A stretch of 64,000 nt of DNA. Origin: Oscillospiraceae bacterium (GTDB lineage: Bacteria > Bacillota > Clostridia > Oscillospirales > Acutalibacteraceae). Shown in pieces: positions 7,939-16,318 of the stretch. The stretch spans positions 1 to 64,000 of the forward strand of contig SVOY01000004.1 in NCBI GenBank assembly GCA_015066105.1, given 5' to 3'. Each line of letters starts with the position of its first letter. Positions within the stretch are counted from its first letter, which is position 1. Position numbers and translations under genes: made by a program. The notes below the pieces were generated by a model that worked only from the letters and a program-made list of their open reading frames with translations, searched no databases and had not been told where the DNA came from.

Positions 7939-8177
7939 TAAAGGAAAGAGACTAAGCGAGAGCTTAGTCCTTTTCTTTTTATATGCAAAAACTTAATAAG
8001 GGATTCGAACAGAAACGGGGTCCCCGAAAAGCCCGACAGGCTTTTTGGGGAAGAGGAGGCACAACGGAGCGTTAAGCTTTTCCGCAAGGAAAACGATAAG
8101 CGCAGTTTGTGCCGACGACACAGCGCGCCATAAAGAAGAGAGACTATGTGAAAGCATAGTCCTTTTCTTTTTATGTG
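7928..8177 (+). repeat. Structured duplication of the tRNA-Arg 3' end
   Basis: The tRNA 3' end plus its terminator (7928-7984) recurs 192 bases later (8120-8177), with compensatory changes in the terminator stem. Between the copies lie an inverted 14-base copy of the tRNA T-arm (7997-8010, reverse complement of 7915-7928), a 13-bp hairpin (8021-8033 with 8039-8051, one G-T pair), and an imperfect hairpin bounded by GGCACAA/TTTGTGCC (8058-8113). No real protein is encoded. The layout suggests a small mobile or duplicated unit inserted at the tRNA 3' end. Confidence 0.75.
7940..7980 (+). terminator. Terminator after tRNA-Arg
   Basis: An 8-bp stem (7950-7957 with 7962-7969), GAGA loop and T-rich tail. 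The stem can extend with AAAGGA pairing TCCTTT. Confidence 0.8.
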
Positions 8178-8188
8178 CGGATTAAAAT

Positions 8189-8217
8189 TTGACATTTCGC
8201 CCTAAAATTGTTACAAT
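8189..8217 (+). promoter_or_regulatory. Promoter of the FliB-like/ABC importer operon
   Basis: TTGACA (8189-8194) and TACAAT (8212-8217) with 17-base spacing, about 30 bases before the ATG at 8249. Confidence 0.75.
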
Positions 8218-8248
8218 TTCAATAACACTATATAAGGGAGGTCAGTCC

Positions 8249-9235
8249 ATGCTTTTCCGCAGGCCCTGCTACTATGACACCTTCACCTGCACCGCAGAAA
8301 AATGCACCGACAACTGCTGTATAGGCTGGGAGATATGCATTGACAGCGAAACGGCAGAATTTTATAAAAGCGTAGGCGGCGAGCTCGGCAAGCGCCTTAA
8401 AAAAAACATCTGCGGCGATGATGAGCCCTCCTTTATTATGAAGGACGGGCGTTGCCCCTTTCTCAATCAAAGCAACCTTTGCGATATAATTTCAAGTCTC
8501 GGCGAAAATGCCCTTTGCCAGATTTGTACCGACCACCCCCGCTGGTTTGAATGGTACGGCGATGAAAAGGAGGGCGGCATCGGCCTTTCCTGTGAGGAGG
8601 GCGCACGGCTTATTCTTCAGGAGGAAGGCTTTGCCGATTACTTTGAAAGTGAATGTAACGACCTGCCCGACGAGGATTTTGACAAAAATGTCTACGGCTT
8701 TCTTTTTGCCGTAAGGGACAGTATTTTTGATATTCTTACAGAAGAAGGCCTGAGCTTTGTCCAAAGGGCAAACAGGCTTATTGAGCTCAGCTCAGAGGCC
8801 GAGGCAGAGCTGTGCGGCAGAAAAAGCACACCTGAAGCCCGCTTTGATTTCAACACCGAGTTGAAAAATACCCTTTCCGTGCTTGAAAAAACACAGCCCA
8901 TTGACGAAAAATGGACCGCAGAGCTCAACCGCCTTAAGGCTTCACCGCCCGTGCCTGAGCCCGACGGTGAGCAGGAAAAATATCTTACACGGCTTACCGC
9001 CTATTTTGTGTGGAGATATTTTCTCAGCTCGGTTTTTGATTACCGTGTCAGGGAGAAAATCGCCTTTGCACTTTTTTCCGTTACGGTCATTTCCGCCCTT
9101 TACCATATGAATGAAGAAAGGGATTTCAGCACCCTTGTAAAAAGTGCCGTGCTTTATTCAAAGCAGATGGAGTACAGCGAAGAAAATCTTGATATATTTT
9201 TTGAAAGCTATAATGAAAAGGAGTTTTTACAATGA
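8249..9235 (+). CDS. FliB-like Cys-rich protein (lysine-N-methylase family)
   Basis: This 328-aa protein belongs to the FliB family, named after the flagellin lysine-N-methylase of Salmonella. Its N-terminal half has the family's Cys set: CYYDTFTCTAEKCTDNCCIGW (residues 6-26), then RCPFLNQSNLCDI (about 71-83), ALCQICTDHPRWFEW (about 93-107) and GLSCEEGARLIL (about 118-129), probably binding an Fe-S cluster. The start at 8249 is fixed by GGGAGG 6 bases upstream. No flagellar gene is in the window, so the target need not be flagellin. It overlaps the next gene by 4 bases (ATGA). Confidence 0.8.
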   Translation: MLFRRPCYYDTFTCTAEKCTDNCCIGWEICIDSETAEFYKSVGGELGKRLKKNICGDDEPSFIMKDGRCPFLNQSNLCDIISSLGENALCQICTDHPRWFEWYGDEKEGGIGLSCEEGARLILQEEGFADYFESECNDLPDEDFDKNVYGFLFAVRDSIFDILTEEGLSFVQRANRLIELSSEAEAELCGRKSTPEARFDFNTELKNTLSVLEKTQPIDEKWTAELNRLKASPPVPEPDGEQEKYLTRLTAYFVWRYFLSSVFDYRVREKIAFALFSVTVISALYHMNEERDFSTLVKSAVLYSKQMEYSEENLDIFFESYNEKEFLQ

Positions 9236-10170
9236 AAGAAAACAAAGCTGTTGTCTGTACCGTTGACCCCAAGGAGGTTGCCCGCATAAAGGGCCTCGGC
9301 TTTCTGAGGGATAAAACAACACCCGATAAATTCAACTGCCGTGTTATTACCCGTAACGGCAAAATCACCTCAGCCGAAAGCCGCGCCATTGCTGATGCGG
9401 CAGAGAAATACGGCAGCAGTGAAATTACCATGACCTCAAGGCTCAGCATTGAGGTGCAGGGCATTGCCTATGACAATGTGAATGATTTTATCGCCTTTCT
9501 TGCCGAAAGGGGCCTTGAAACCGGCGGAACGGGACCCAAGGTGCGCCCCGTAGTATCCTGCAAGGGCACAACCTGCCAGTACGGTCTCATTGATACCTTC
9601 GGCCTTTCGCAAAAGCTTCATTATGAATTCTACAAGGGCTACCGTCAGGTAAAGCTGCCCCACAAATTCAAAATAGCTGTAGGCGGCTGTCCCAACAACT
9701 GCGTAAAGCCCGACATAAACGACCTTGGCATTATCGGTCAGCGTATGCCCCGCATTGAAAAGGAAAAGTGCGTAGGCTGCGGCCTTTGTGCAAGACTTTG
9801 CCCCATGGGCGCAATCGAAATCAAGGATAAAAAGGCGGTGCGCAACACCGAAATCTGCAACAACTGCGGAAGATGTATCCCCACCTGCAAAATCGGTGCA
9901 ATCGATACGGAGAAATCGGGCTGCAGCCTTTACCTCGGCGGCAGATGGGGCAAAAAGGTTGCCCGCGGTCAGCGCATTGACAAAATATTTGAAAGTGAAG
10001 AGGATGTGCTTTCAGCCGTTGAAAAAACAATTCTTTTCTATAAAGAAAACGGCACCCCCGGCGAACGCTTTGCCGACACGATTATACGTCTCGGCTTTGA
10101 CCAGGTGCAGAGGGCTGTCCTTAACGATGATATACTTTCACGCAAAGAAGAGATTTTAAAGGATGAATAA
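9232..10170 (+). CDS. Nitrite/sulfite reductase-like [4Fe-4S] protein (AsrC-like)
   Basis: This 312-aa protein has an N-terminal ferredoxin-like half-domain of nitrite/sulfite reductases. The siroheme/[4Fe-4S] Cys set follows: SCKGTTCQYG (about 100) and GGCPNNCVKPD (about 145). A two-cluster ferredoxin domain is next (CVGCGLCARLCP near 181 and CNNCGRCIPTC near 208). This order matches anaerobic sulfite reductase subunit C (AsrC), but no asrA/asrB lies nearby. It sits between the FliB-like gene and a metal-chelate importer, overlapping both. A reductase role with siroheme is inferred from the family; substrate unknown. Confidence 0.78.
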   Translation: MKENKAVVCTVDPKEVARIKGLGFLRDKTTPDKFNCRVITRNGKITSAESRAIADAAEKYGSSEITMTSRLSIEVQGIAYDNVNDFIAFLAERGLETGGTGPKVRPVVSCKGTTCQYGLIDTFGLSQKLHYEFYKGYRQVKLPHKFKIAVGGCPNNCVKPDINDLGIIGQRMPRIEKEKCVGCGLCARLCPMGAIEIKDKKAVRNTEICNNCGRCIPTCKIGAIDTEKSGCSLYLGGRWGKKVARGQRIDKIFESEEDVLSAVEKTILFYKENGTPGERFADTIIRLGFDQVQRAVLNDDILSRKEEILKDE

Positions 10171-11119
10171 GAAATTCACGTCGCTTATCTGCCTTTTGAC
10201 TGCCGCAGTGCTTATCGTCTCGCTTATGACCGCCTGCAAAAAAGAAGAAGCGGTGACGGCTGACGAAAACGCATTTTACACCTTCACCGACAGCCTCGGC
10301 AATGAGGTTGTCCTCGAAAAAAAGCCCGAAAGGGTTGCCGTGCTTTTTTCTTCGCTTTGCAACGTGTGGAAAAACGCAGGCGGACAAGCCTCCATAACCG
10401 TAGGTGAAAGCGTGGAAAGAGGCTTTTGCGGCGAGGACGCCCTTTTGGTTGACTCGGGTGCGGGCAAAAGCATAAACACGGAGCTTCTGATATCCGGCCA
10501 CCCTGATTTTGTAATATATTCAAGTGATGTGCCCGCACAAAGGCAGGCGGGAGAGGTGCTTGAAAAGGCAGGTATTCCCTCGGCGGCAATAAGGCTTGAC
10601 AGCTTTGAGGATTATCTCAGGGCGCTTAAAATTTTCTGCGACATTACGGAAAATCCGCATTACTACGGCACCTTCGGCGAAACCGTAAAAGAAAAAATCG
10701 ACTACAGATTAAAAACGGCAAAAAGCCTTAAGGAAGAACCGAAAATTCTTTTCATACGCTCGGGCAGCAATCAGTCAAGCTGCAAGGCAAAAAAGGCAGA
10801 GGATAACTTTGCCGCAAAAATGCTTGAGGAGCTTGGCTGTGTAAACATTGCCGACAGTGCCCCCGTGCTTCTTGACGGGCTGAGTGTTGAGCAGGTGCTT
10901 ACAAACCCTCCAGACTACGTTTTCGTTTCAATTATGGGTGACGAAGAAGCAGGCAGAGCCTATATGGAAGAGGTTTTTGCCTCTGAGGCGTGGCGGAGCC
11001 TTGATTGCGAAATACACTATCTTCCCAAGGAGCTTTTTCAGTATAAGCCCTGCGAAAAGTGGAGCCTTGCCTATGACTATCTGGCAGAAGCACTGTACCC
11101 CGTGCTTTTTGCAAAATAA
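10163..11119 (+). CDS. ABC transporter substrate-binding lipoprotein (iron/corrinoid chelate type)
   Basis: This 318-aa lipoprotein has a Lys-rich signal peptide ending in the lipobox SLMTAC, with Cys25 as the lipidated residue. The mature part is of the FepB/BtuF class III binding-protein type: DSLGNEVVLEKKPERVAVLF (about 45-64) is the usual opening strand region. Two lobes are joined by a long helix near 155-175. It binds an iron siderophore, haem or corrinoid; the sequence does not decide which. It overlaps the upstream Fe-S gene by 8 bases and leads the permease by 12. Confidence 0.85.
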   Translation: MNKKFTSLICLLTAAVLIVSLMTACKKEEAVTADENAFYTFTDSLGNEVVLEKKPERVAVLFSSLCNVWKNAGGQASITVGESVERGFCGEDALLVDSGAGKSINTELLISGHPDFVIYSSDVPAQRQAGEVLEKAGIPSAAIRLDSFEDYLRALKIFCDITENPHYYGTFGETVKEKIDYRLKTAKSLKEEPKILFIRSGSNQSSCKAKKAEDNFAAKMLEELGCVNIADSAPVLLDGLSVEQVLTNPPDYVFVSIMGDEEAGRAYMEEVFASEAWRSLDCEIHYLPKELFQYKPCEKWSLAYDYLAEALYPVLFAK

Positions 11120-11131
11120 AAGGAGTTAACC

Positions 11132-12130
11132 TTGACAGAAAAAAGCAGAAAAGCCGACAGAAGAGTAACGGTACTGCTTGCGGTAATGCTTGTGCTTATC
11201 TGCATTGCGGCACTTGCCTTCGGCTCGGCACGGATGGATTTACAAGGCCTTATCGGCGGCATATTGAAAAGGGATGGCTTTGAAACGGAAAGCACCATCC
11301 TTTATTCATTGCGCCTTCCGCGGCTTTTAGGGGCAATTCTCGCCGGGGTGGGGCTTTCCTGCTCAGGCGTGCTTTTGCAGGCAGTAACGGGCAACAGCCT
11401 CGCTTCGCCCAACATAATCGGCGTTAATGCCGGTGCAGGCTTTGCCGTAATTCTGCTTATGTCATTTTTCCCCGCGGCAGTCGGTGCCCTGCCCTTTGCC
11501 GCCTTTATCGGTGCCTTCTGCACAACAATGCTTATACTGTTTTTATGCTCAAAAATCAGCTTTTCAAAATCCACGGTTATTCTTGCCGGTGTTGCCGTAA
11601 CGGCACTTTTAAACGCGGCAATCAGCCTTATATCCTATTCTGACACCGACCTTATTTCACTTTACCGTGATTTTTCCGTGGGCGGTCTGTCCTCTCTCGG
11701 CACAGAAAGGCTGATTGTTCCCTCTTTCCTGATTTTCACCGGCACGGTCGCCGCCCTTGTTGCGGCCTCACGCATTGATGCCCTTTGCCTTGGCGACAGT
11801 ATTGCGCTTTCACTGGGCATAAAGGTAAAACCGCTTCGCATTTTCTGCCTTATTATTGCTTCACTGCTTGCAGGCAGTGTGGTTTCCTTTGCGGGACTTT
11901 TAGGCTTTGTCGGCCTCGTTGTTCCCCATATTGCAAAAAGGCTTTCGGGAGAAAACAGCTTCCGTGTGCTTATAAACTCAAGCCTTATCGGCGCGTGCCT
12001 TGTCACCCTTTCCGACCTTTTCGGCAGAATAATACTTTCCCCTACCGAGGTGCCCGTGGGAATAATTATGTCCTTTATCGGCGCGCCCTTCCTCTTTTAT
12101 CTTTTGCTGAGGAGGAAAAGAAATGCTTGA
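11132..12130 (+). CDS. FecCD-family ABC permease (metal-chelate importer)
   Basis: This 332-aa integral membrane protein of the FecCD/BtuC family forms the homodimeric channel of the chelate importer. It begins with TTG behind AAAGGAG. Family hallmarks are LRLPRLLGAILAGVGLSCSG (about 57-76), GNSLASPNIIGVNAG (about 84-98) and, near the C-terminus, GLLGFVGLVVPHIAKRLSG (about 255-273), the loop contacting the ATPase. Some nine to ten hydrophobic helices are visible. It shares its last 8 bases with the ATPase gene, so the three subunits form a complete importer. Confidence 0.92.
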   Translation: MTEKSRKADRRVTVLLAVMLVLICIAALAFGSARMDLQGLIGGILKRDGFETESTILYSLRLPRLLGAILAGVGLSCSGVLLQAVTGNSLASPNIIGVNAGAGFAVILLMSFFPAAVGALPFAAFIGAFCTTMLILFLCSKISFSKSTVILAGVAVTALLNAAISLISYSDTDLISLYRDFSVGGLSSLGTERLIVPSFLIFTGTVAALVAASRIDALCLGDSIALSLGIKVKPLRIFCLIIASLLAGSVVSFAGLLGFVGLVVPHIAKRLSGENSFRVLINSSLIGACLVTLSDLFGRIILSPTEVPVGIIMSFIGAPFLFYLLLRRKRNA

Positions 12131-12866
12131 ATTCAAAAACCTTTCCGTCACTGCGGGAAAAACAAAAATACTCGATAATATAAATCTCTCAATTAAGCCC
12201 CAAAGCATAACTGCCCTTATAGGTAAAAATGCGGCAGGTAAGTCCACTCTTCTTTCCTGCCTTACGGGCGAGGTGAAATATACGGGCAGTATTACCCTTA
12301 GCGGAAAAAGCCTTTCGGCTATGCCGTCAAGGCAAAGGGCTCAGCTTATCTCCCTTTTGCCGCAAAAGCTCCCCTGCCCCGAAATTTCCGGCGGTCACCT
12401 TATACGCCTTGGCAGAACGCCCTACCTTGACCTCGGCAGACACCTGACACAAGAAGACAAGGATTACTGCCGAAAAGCCGCCGAGCTTACGGGGGCAACC
12501 GACCTTCTTTCAAAAAAGCTCAGCGTAATGTCCGGCGGAGAAAGGCAGAAGATTTATTTTGCAATGCTGCTTGCGCAGAACACACCCGTCATTGCCCTTG
12601 ACGAGCCTACCTCCTATATGGACGCTCAGCACGAAAGGGAGTTTTCCGCACTGCTCAGTGCCACCGTGAAAAACGAGAAAAAAACCGCCCTTGTTGTCAT
12701 GCACGACCTTACAAGAGCGGTTGAAATTGCCGATTATATAGCCGTGCTCAAGGACGGCAGGATTGTTTTTTACGGCACAAAAGGCGAATGTGCCGAAAGC
12801 GGAATTCTTGAAAGCACCTTCGGTGTGAAGGCCTACAAATGTGACGGGCTGATTATTTACCGCTGA
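12123..12866 (+). CDS. ABC transporter ATP-binding protein (FecE/BtuD type)
   Basis: This 247-aa ATPase drives the chelate importer. Visible motifs are Walker A GKNAAGKST (about 34-42), the Q-loop LLPQKLPC (about 79), signature MSGGERQK (about 139-146), Walker B VIALDEPTS (about 158-166) and switch VVMHDL (about 190-195). The C-terminal 20 residues hold a short YKCDGLIIYR tail. Its 3' end overlaps by 14 bases the 3' end of the convergent nucleosidase gene, with no room for a normal terminator between them. Confidence 0.93.
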   Translation: MLEFKNLSVTAGKTKILDNINLSIKPQSITALIGKNAAGKSTLLSCLTGEVKYTGSITLSGKSLSAMPSRQRAQLISLLPQKLPCPEISGGHLIRLGRTPYLDLGRHLTQEDKDYCRKAAELTGATDLLSKKLSVMSGGERQKIYFAMLLAQNTPVIALDEPTSYMDAQHEREFSALLSATVKNEKKTALVVMHDLTRAVEIADYIAVLKDGRIVFYGTKGECAESGILESTFGVKAYKCDGLIIYR

Positions 12867-13572
12867 AATTATCCGCAAGCATTCTTGTAAAAATGTTGAC
12901 AAGGAGCTCTGTAAGACAGCTTTCCTTTCTGTCGTTCATTTCACGGTAATCCTCAACGGAGGAATCGTCGGCGTCATCGCTGATTTTGCGAAGGGACAGC
13001 ATAGGCACACCCGCCTTGTCGCAAACGCTTGCAATCGCTCCCGTTTCCATATCAAAGGACTGTATTGAGAAGGTGTTCTTAAAGAACTCCTTCTTTTCTT
13101 TATCCGAAAGGAAAATGTCTCCCGTGCCGCATTTTGCCTTCATAATGCCCTCACTTTTAAGGGCGTAGGAAAGAAGCCTTTCATCGGCAGAAAGAAGAGA
13201 TTTCTGGCCGTCGCACTTTTCGCCCGGTGCATAGCCTATTGCAGTAAGGTCAAAGTCACATTCAATGTAGCTTTCGCCTGCAATCATATCCTCTCTTTTA
13301 AGGCCCGATACGGCACCCGAAAGGCCTGCGTTGACAACACAGTCAACATTCCTTGTGCCGATAAGATAAGCCGTTGCGGCGGCGGCATTCACCTTTCCTA
13401 TGCCGCACTTTACGGCAATTATGTTCATTTTTTCTCCGCCGCTTACGTATTCAACCTCTACGCAGTCGTTGCCGAAAAGACTGCCCTCGGTAAATTTCTG
13501 TGTTTTTGCCCAGTCAAGAAAGGGGGCGTATTCCATTGAATCTGCAAAAATCGCTCCTACGGTGATGCTCAT
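12853..13572 (-). CDS. 5'-methylthioadenosine/S-adenosylhomocysteine nucleosidase-like protein
   Basis: This 239-aa member of the PNP/UDP phosphorylase superfamily is of the MTAN type. It cleaves the glycosidic bond of MTA/SAH to adenine and the thioribose, recycling by-products of SAM. Evidence is the N-terminal VGAIFADSMEYAPF, the GIGKVNAAAATAYL motif (about 57-70), the substrate-binding SFDMETGAIASVC (about 172-184), and RKISDDAD with the catalytic Asp (about 194-201). It is longer and more divergent than E. coli Pfs, so a related nucleosidase is possible. Confidence 0.82.
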   Translation of the reverse strand: MSITVGAIFADSMEYAPFLDWAKTQKFTEGSLFGNDCVEVEYVSGGEKMNIIAVKCGIGKVNAAAATAYLIGTRNVDCVVNAGLSGAVSGLKREDMIAGESYIECDFDLTAIGYAPGEKCDGQKSLLSADERLLSYALKSEGIMKAKCGTGDIFLSDKEKKEFFKNTFSIQSFDMETGAIASVCDKAGVPMLSLRKISDDADDSSVEDYREMNDRKESCLTELLVNIFTRMLADNFSGK

Positions 13573-13887
13573 AATTTTTCCTCGCTTTATTTTTATTTCG
13601 CTTTATTATATCTCACTTACCGCCGCAATGTCAACAACGGAAAAACCGCATAAACTGAAGTGTGGGCTTTTCTCACGCTTTTGCGGTGACGTTATCGGTG
13701 GCAAACGCCCTTGAACAGCCGATTCTGCCTCGGCCTTCACCGCTTAACGGCTTACCCCGGTAAGCCTCATAGCTCCGTTTTTTTGAAACGGAGCATTTTA
13801 TTTTGTTTTTATGTTGCATAATCCGTCTTCTTTTGTTATAATAGCGTTAACAGAAAGAAAAAACTGTTAAGCGCAGTTAAGGAGTGT
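13573..13887 (+). other. Intergenic region with orphan hairpins upstream of secreted protein
   Basis: This gap between divergent genes holds two hairpins. One is at about 13750-13765 (GGCTTAC/GTAAGCC); the other is a terminator-like stem at 13772-13794 with a T-rich tail. Both lie upstream of the 13814-13842 promoter. No ORF is convincing, so the hairpins might mark a small RNA end or a decayed gene. Confidence 0.5.
13814..13842 (+). promoter_or_regulatory. Promoter of secreted small protein
   Basis: TTGCAT (13814-13819), 17-base spacer and perfect TATAAT (13837-13842), about 45 bases before the start codon. Confidence 0.75.
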
Positions 13888-14283
13888 ATGAAAATGAAAA
13901 TCAAAGGCTTATTTATAATCCCCCTTGTTGCAATACTTGTTGCAATGCTCACCCTCGGTGTTGTGCCCGGTGCCGCTTCAGACACCACCGCACAGGAAGA
14001 AACAACTCTCAGCGATACCCTCACCTTTGTTCCCCCCACAATGCCCGCAACCTCAAGCATGGATGAAGAAATCGAAGGCTTTATCTCTGACTTTATGGGT
14101 GACGAGCTTCAGTCGGCAGAGGGTCCCCTCAGAGGCTTCAGCGAGCTTATGGCAGGTCTTCTCAACTCAATGAGAAACATCCTCAACTCAATAGTTAAAA
14201 TTTTCCAGATAGGCGGCGGCCTCATCGGTGACGGCGGTGCGCTCGGCAACCTTTCAGGCAGCCTTGGCGGACTTCTCGGATAA
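13888..14283 (+). CDS. Small secreted protein of unknown function
   Basis: This 131-aa protein has a clear Sec signal: a Lys-rich start, a long hydrophobic core (LFIIPLVAILVAMLTLGVV) and a likely cleavage near PGAAS (about 30). The mature part has a Thr/Pro-rich stretch (about 34-55), an amphipathic helix, and ends in a Gly-rich segment GGGLIGDGGALGNLSGSLGG. No Cys and no known domain are present. ATG 13888 and ATG 13894 are both usable with the AAGGAG upstream; the second is better spaced. It is monocistronic with its own promoter and strong terminator. Confidence 0.7.
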   Translation: MKMKIKGLFIIPLVAILVAMLTLGVVPGAASDTTAQEETTLSDTLTFVPPTMPATSSMDEEIEGFISDFMGDELQSAEGPLRGFSELMAGLLNSMRNILNSIVKIFQIGGGLIGDGGALGNLSGSLGGLLG

Positions 14284-14291
14284 AATCTAAC

Positions 14292-14330
14292 AAAAAAAGC
14301 TGTCGGCGAAGGGCGACAGCTTTTTTATTT
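14292..14330 (+). terminator. Bidirectional terminator between secreted protein and flavodiiron genes
   Basis: A 13-bp stem AAAAAAGCTGTCG / CGACAGCTTTTTT flanks a short loop. The arms are A- and T-rich on both sides, so it can end both convergent transcripts. Confidence 0.85.
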
Positions 14331-14345
14331 GGTAAAATACAAGCT

Positions 14346-16133
14346 TTATTTTATGGGCTCAAAATCAGTTGCGGGGTGCTTGCAAAGCGGACAGATAAAG
14401 TCCTCGGGGAGGGTATCGCCCTCATAAACATAACCGCAGATTTTGCATACAAAGCCCTTCTTGCCCTCAGTCTGAGGCTTGGGCTTGACATTGTTCTGAT
14501 AATAGGTATAGGTCATTGTTTCCTTGTCGTTTATCACTCTTGCCTCGGTGATGCGGCAGATGAACATTCCGTGAGTATCGAGGTCAACGTAGGATTCAAC
14601 CTCAAGCGACATAAAGGAGTTGATGTAATTATCAAGGAAAACGAGGCCGTTATCACTGCGGCAGACCTCAGCATCCTTGAATTTATCCGTGTTTCTTCCG
14701 CTGACAAAGCCAAACTGCTCAAAAACCCTGAAGGGTGCTTCAACATTGAGGCAGTTGACGTTCATTTTCTTTGTCTGCGAAATTACGTGGTGGGAGTAGT
14801 TTGCCTTGTTGATTGTTACGGCAATTCTGTTGGGACTGCTTGTAAGCTGCGAAACGGTGTTTACGATAAGGCCGTTATCCTTTTTGCCGTCGTTGCAGGT
14901 GACAACGTAAAGGCCGTAGCCAATGTTGAACAAGGCGGAAAGGTTGTTCTTATCCGCATTGTCGGAGCGGGCAACATAATCGGCACAAAGCTCCTTTGAA
15001 AGCTCATCAAGCTGAGCCTTTGAGGTGCTGTCAAGAGCAGATTTTACAGTTACCGTGTTTTCACAGAAGCTTATACCCTTACAGCCCTCAAGCATAAGCT
15101 TCATCTGTTTTGCGGCAAGAGGTGCCCAGGAGCCGTTTTCAATAAAGGCAACTGTTCTGTTTTTGAAGCCCCTTTCAAAAAGGCCGTGAATGAACTCGTT
15201 CATAAAGGGGAAAAGGCCTGCGTTATAGGTTGTTGTTGCAAGCACAAGCTTGCTGTATCTGAATGCATCTGAAATTGCAAGAGCCATATCACAGCGTGCA
15301 AGGTCGTGCATAACAACCTTTGGCGCACCCGAGGAAAGAAGTTTATTCTGTAAAAGCTCTGCCGCCTTTTTTGTGTTGCCGTAAACGGATGTATATGCAA
15401 TAACGATGCCGTCCTCCTCCGGTGCATAGGATGACCAGATATCATAAAGCTTCAAGTAATGTGCAAGGTTATCCTTAAGCACGGGACCGTGAAGGGGTGC
15501 AATAACCTCTATGGGCAGACCTGCCGCTTTTTTAAGCACGGCCTGCACCTGTGCGCCGTATTTGCCCACAATGCCTATATAGTAGCGTCTTGCCTCATCC
15601 TCCCAGGGGATTTCCGCATCATATGTGCCGAAGCGACCGAAGCCGTCAGCTGAAAAGAGCACCTTCTCCTTGCTTTCGTAGGTCATCATAACCTCGGGCC
15701 AATGCACCATAGGCGCAAAAACAAAGCAAAGCAGATGGCTTCCGAGGGAAAGTGTGTCACCGTTTTCAACTATAACACGTCTGTCCTCATAGCTTTCGCC
15801 GAAAAACTGCTCAATCATTTTTATCGTTTTGGCGTTGCAGACCACCTTTGCCTCGGGATAATTTTTAAGGAAGTTTGCAATGTTTGCGCTGTGGTCGGGC
15901 TCCATATGCTGAACAATAAGGTAATCAGGCTTACGGGAGCCGAGAGCCTTTTCAAGGTTATCAAGCCATTCATGAGTGAAGGCGGCATCAACGGTATCCA
16001 TAACGGCAACCTTCTCGTCGAGAATAACGTAGGAGTTATAGCTCATACCGTAGGGCACCTTGTACTGACCCTCAAAAAGGTCAATTTTTGTATCATTGAC
16101 ACCGATATATACAATATTGTTGCTTATTTTCAT
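14346..16133 (-). CDS. Four-domain flavodiiron protein (beta-lactamase fold, flavodoxin, flavin reductase, rubredoxin)
   Basis: The start at 16133 (MKISNNIVYIG) behind AAAGGACGG gives 595 aa; upstream extension is out of character. Domains in order: a metallo-beta-lactamase diiron domain with HMEPDH (about 78-83), VHWPEV, SADGFG and APLHGPVL ligands; flavodoxin from about 247 (IAYTSVYGNTKK); a flavin-reductase-like domain at about 410-540; and rubredoxin at 558-595 (CKICGYVYEG, PEDFICPLC). Flavodiiron proteins reduce O2 to water or NO to N2O. Having rubredoxin and a flavin reductase in one chain suggests electrons can be taken up without separate partners. It is monocistronic. Confidence 0.92.
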   Translation of the reverse strand: MKISNNIVYIGVNDTKIDLFEGQYKVPYGMSYNSYVILDEKVAVMDTVDAAFTHEWLDNLEKALGSRKPDYLIVQHMEPDHSANIANFLKNYPEAKVVCNAKTIKMIEQFFGESYEDRRVIVENGDTLSLGSHLLCFVFAPMVHWPEVMMTYESKEKVLFSADGFGRFGTYDAEIPWEDEARRYYIGIVGKYGAQVQAVLKKAAGLPIEVIAPLHGPVLKDNLAHYLKLYDIWSSYAPEEDGIVIAYTSVYGNTKKAAELLQNKLLSSGAPKVVMHDLARCDMALAISDAFRYSKLVLATTTYNAGLFPFMNEFIHGLFERGFKNRTVAFIENGSWAPLAAKQMKLMLEGCKGISFCENTVTVKSALDSTSKAQLDELSKELCADYVARSDNADKNNLSALFNIGYGLYVVTCNDGKKDNGLIVNTVSQLTSSPNRIAVTINKANYSHHVISQTKKMNVNCLNVEAPFRVFEQFGFVSGRNTDKFKDAEVCRSDNGLVFLDNYINSFMSLEVESYVDLDTHGMFICRITEARVINDKETMTYTYYQNNVKPKPQTEGKKGFVCKICGYVYEGDTLPEDFICPLCKHPATDFEPIK

Positions 16134-16290
16134 AAGGCATTTTCCGTCCTTTCTTATGTATAATAGTTTACCCTTTAAATATAGCATAATTTTGTATTTT
16201 ATGTCAACGGGGAGGAAGAAATTTACATTTAAAGGGCCGAGGGTCGAGGGGAAACACGTCACGCCGTGTCCGCAGATGAGGGTGACAAAG

Positions 16291-16312
16291 TAGTAAGTAG
16301 TGGGTAGTAAGG
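16291..16312 (+). repeat. Heptanucleotide tract (TAGTAAG-type)
   Basis: About three imperfect units of TAGTAAG/TAGTGGG directly precede the 230-bp dispersed repeat at 16319. Confidence 0.6.
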
Positions 16313-16318
16313 AAAGGG

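Noticed and set aside
7926-8195. 89-codon minus-strand ORF with an internal peptide repeat
   Set aside because: The peptide repeat only mirrors the duplicated tRNA 3' end and terminator; it is not a gene.
8249-9235. FliB-like gene as sign of a flagellar locus
   Set aside because: No flagellin, hook or motor gene is in the window, and FliB relatives occur in non-motile anaerobes.
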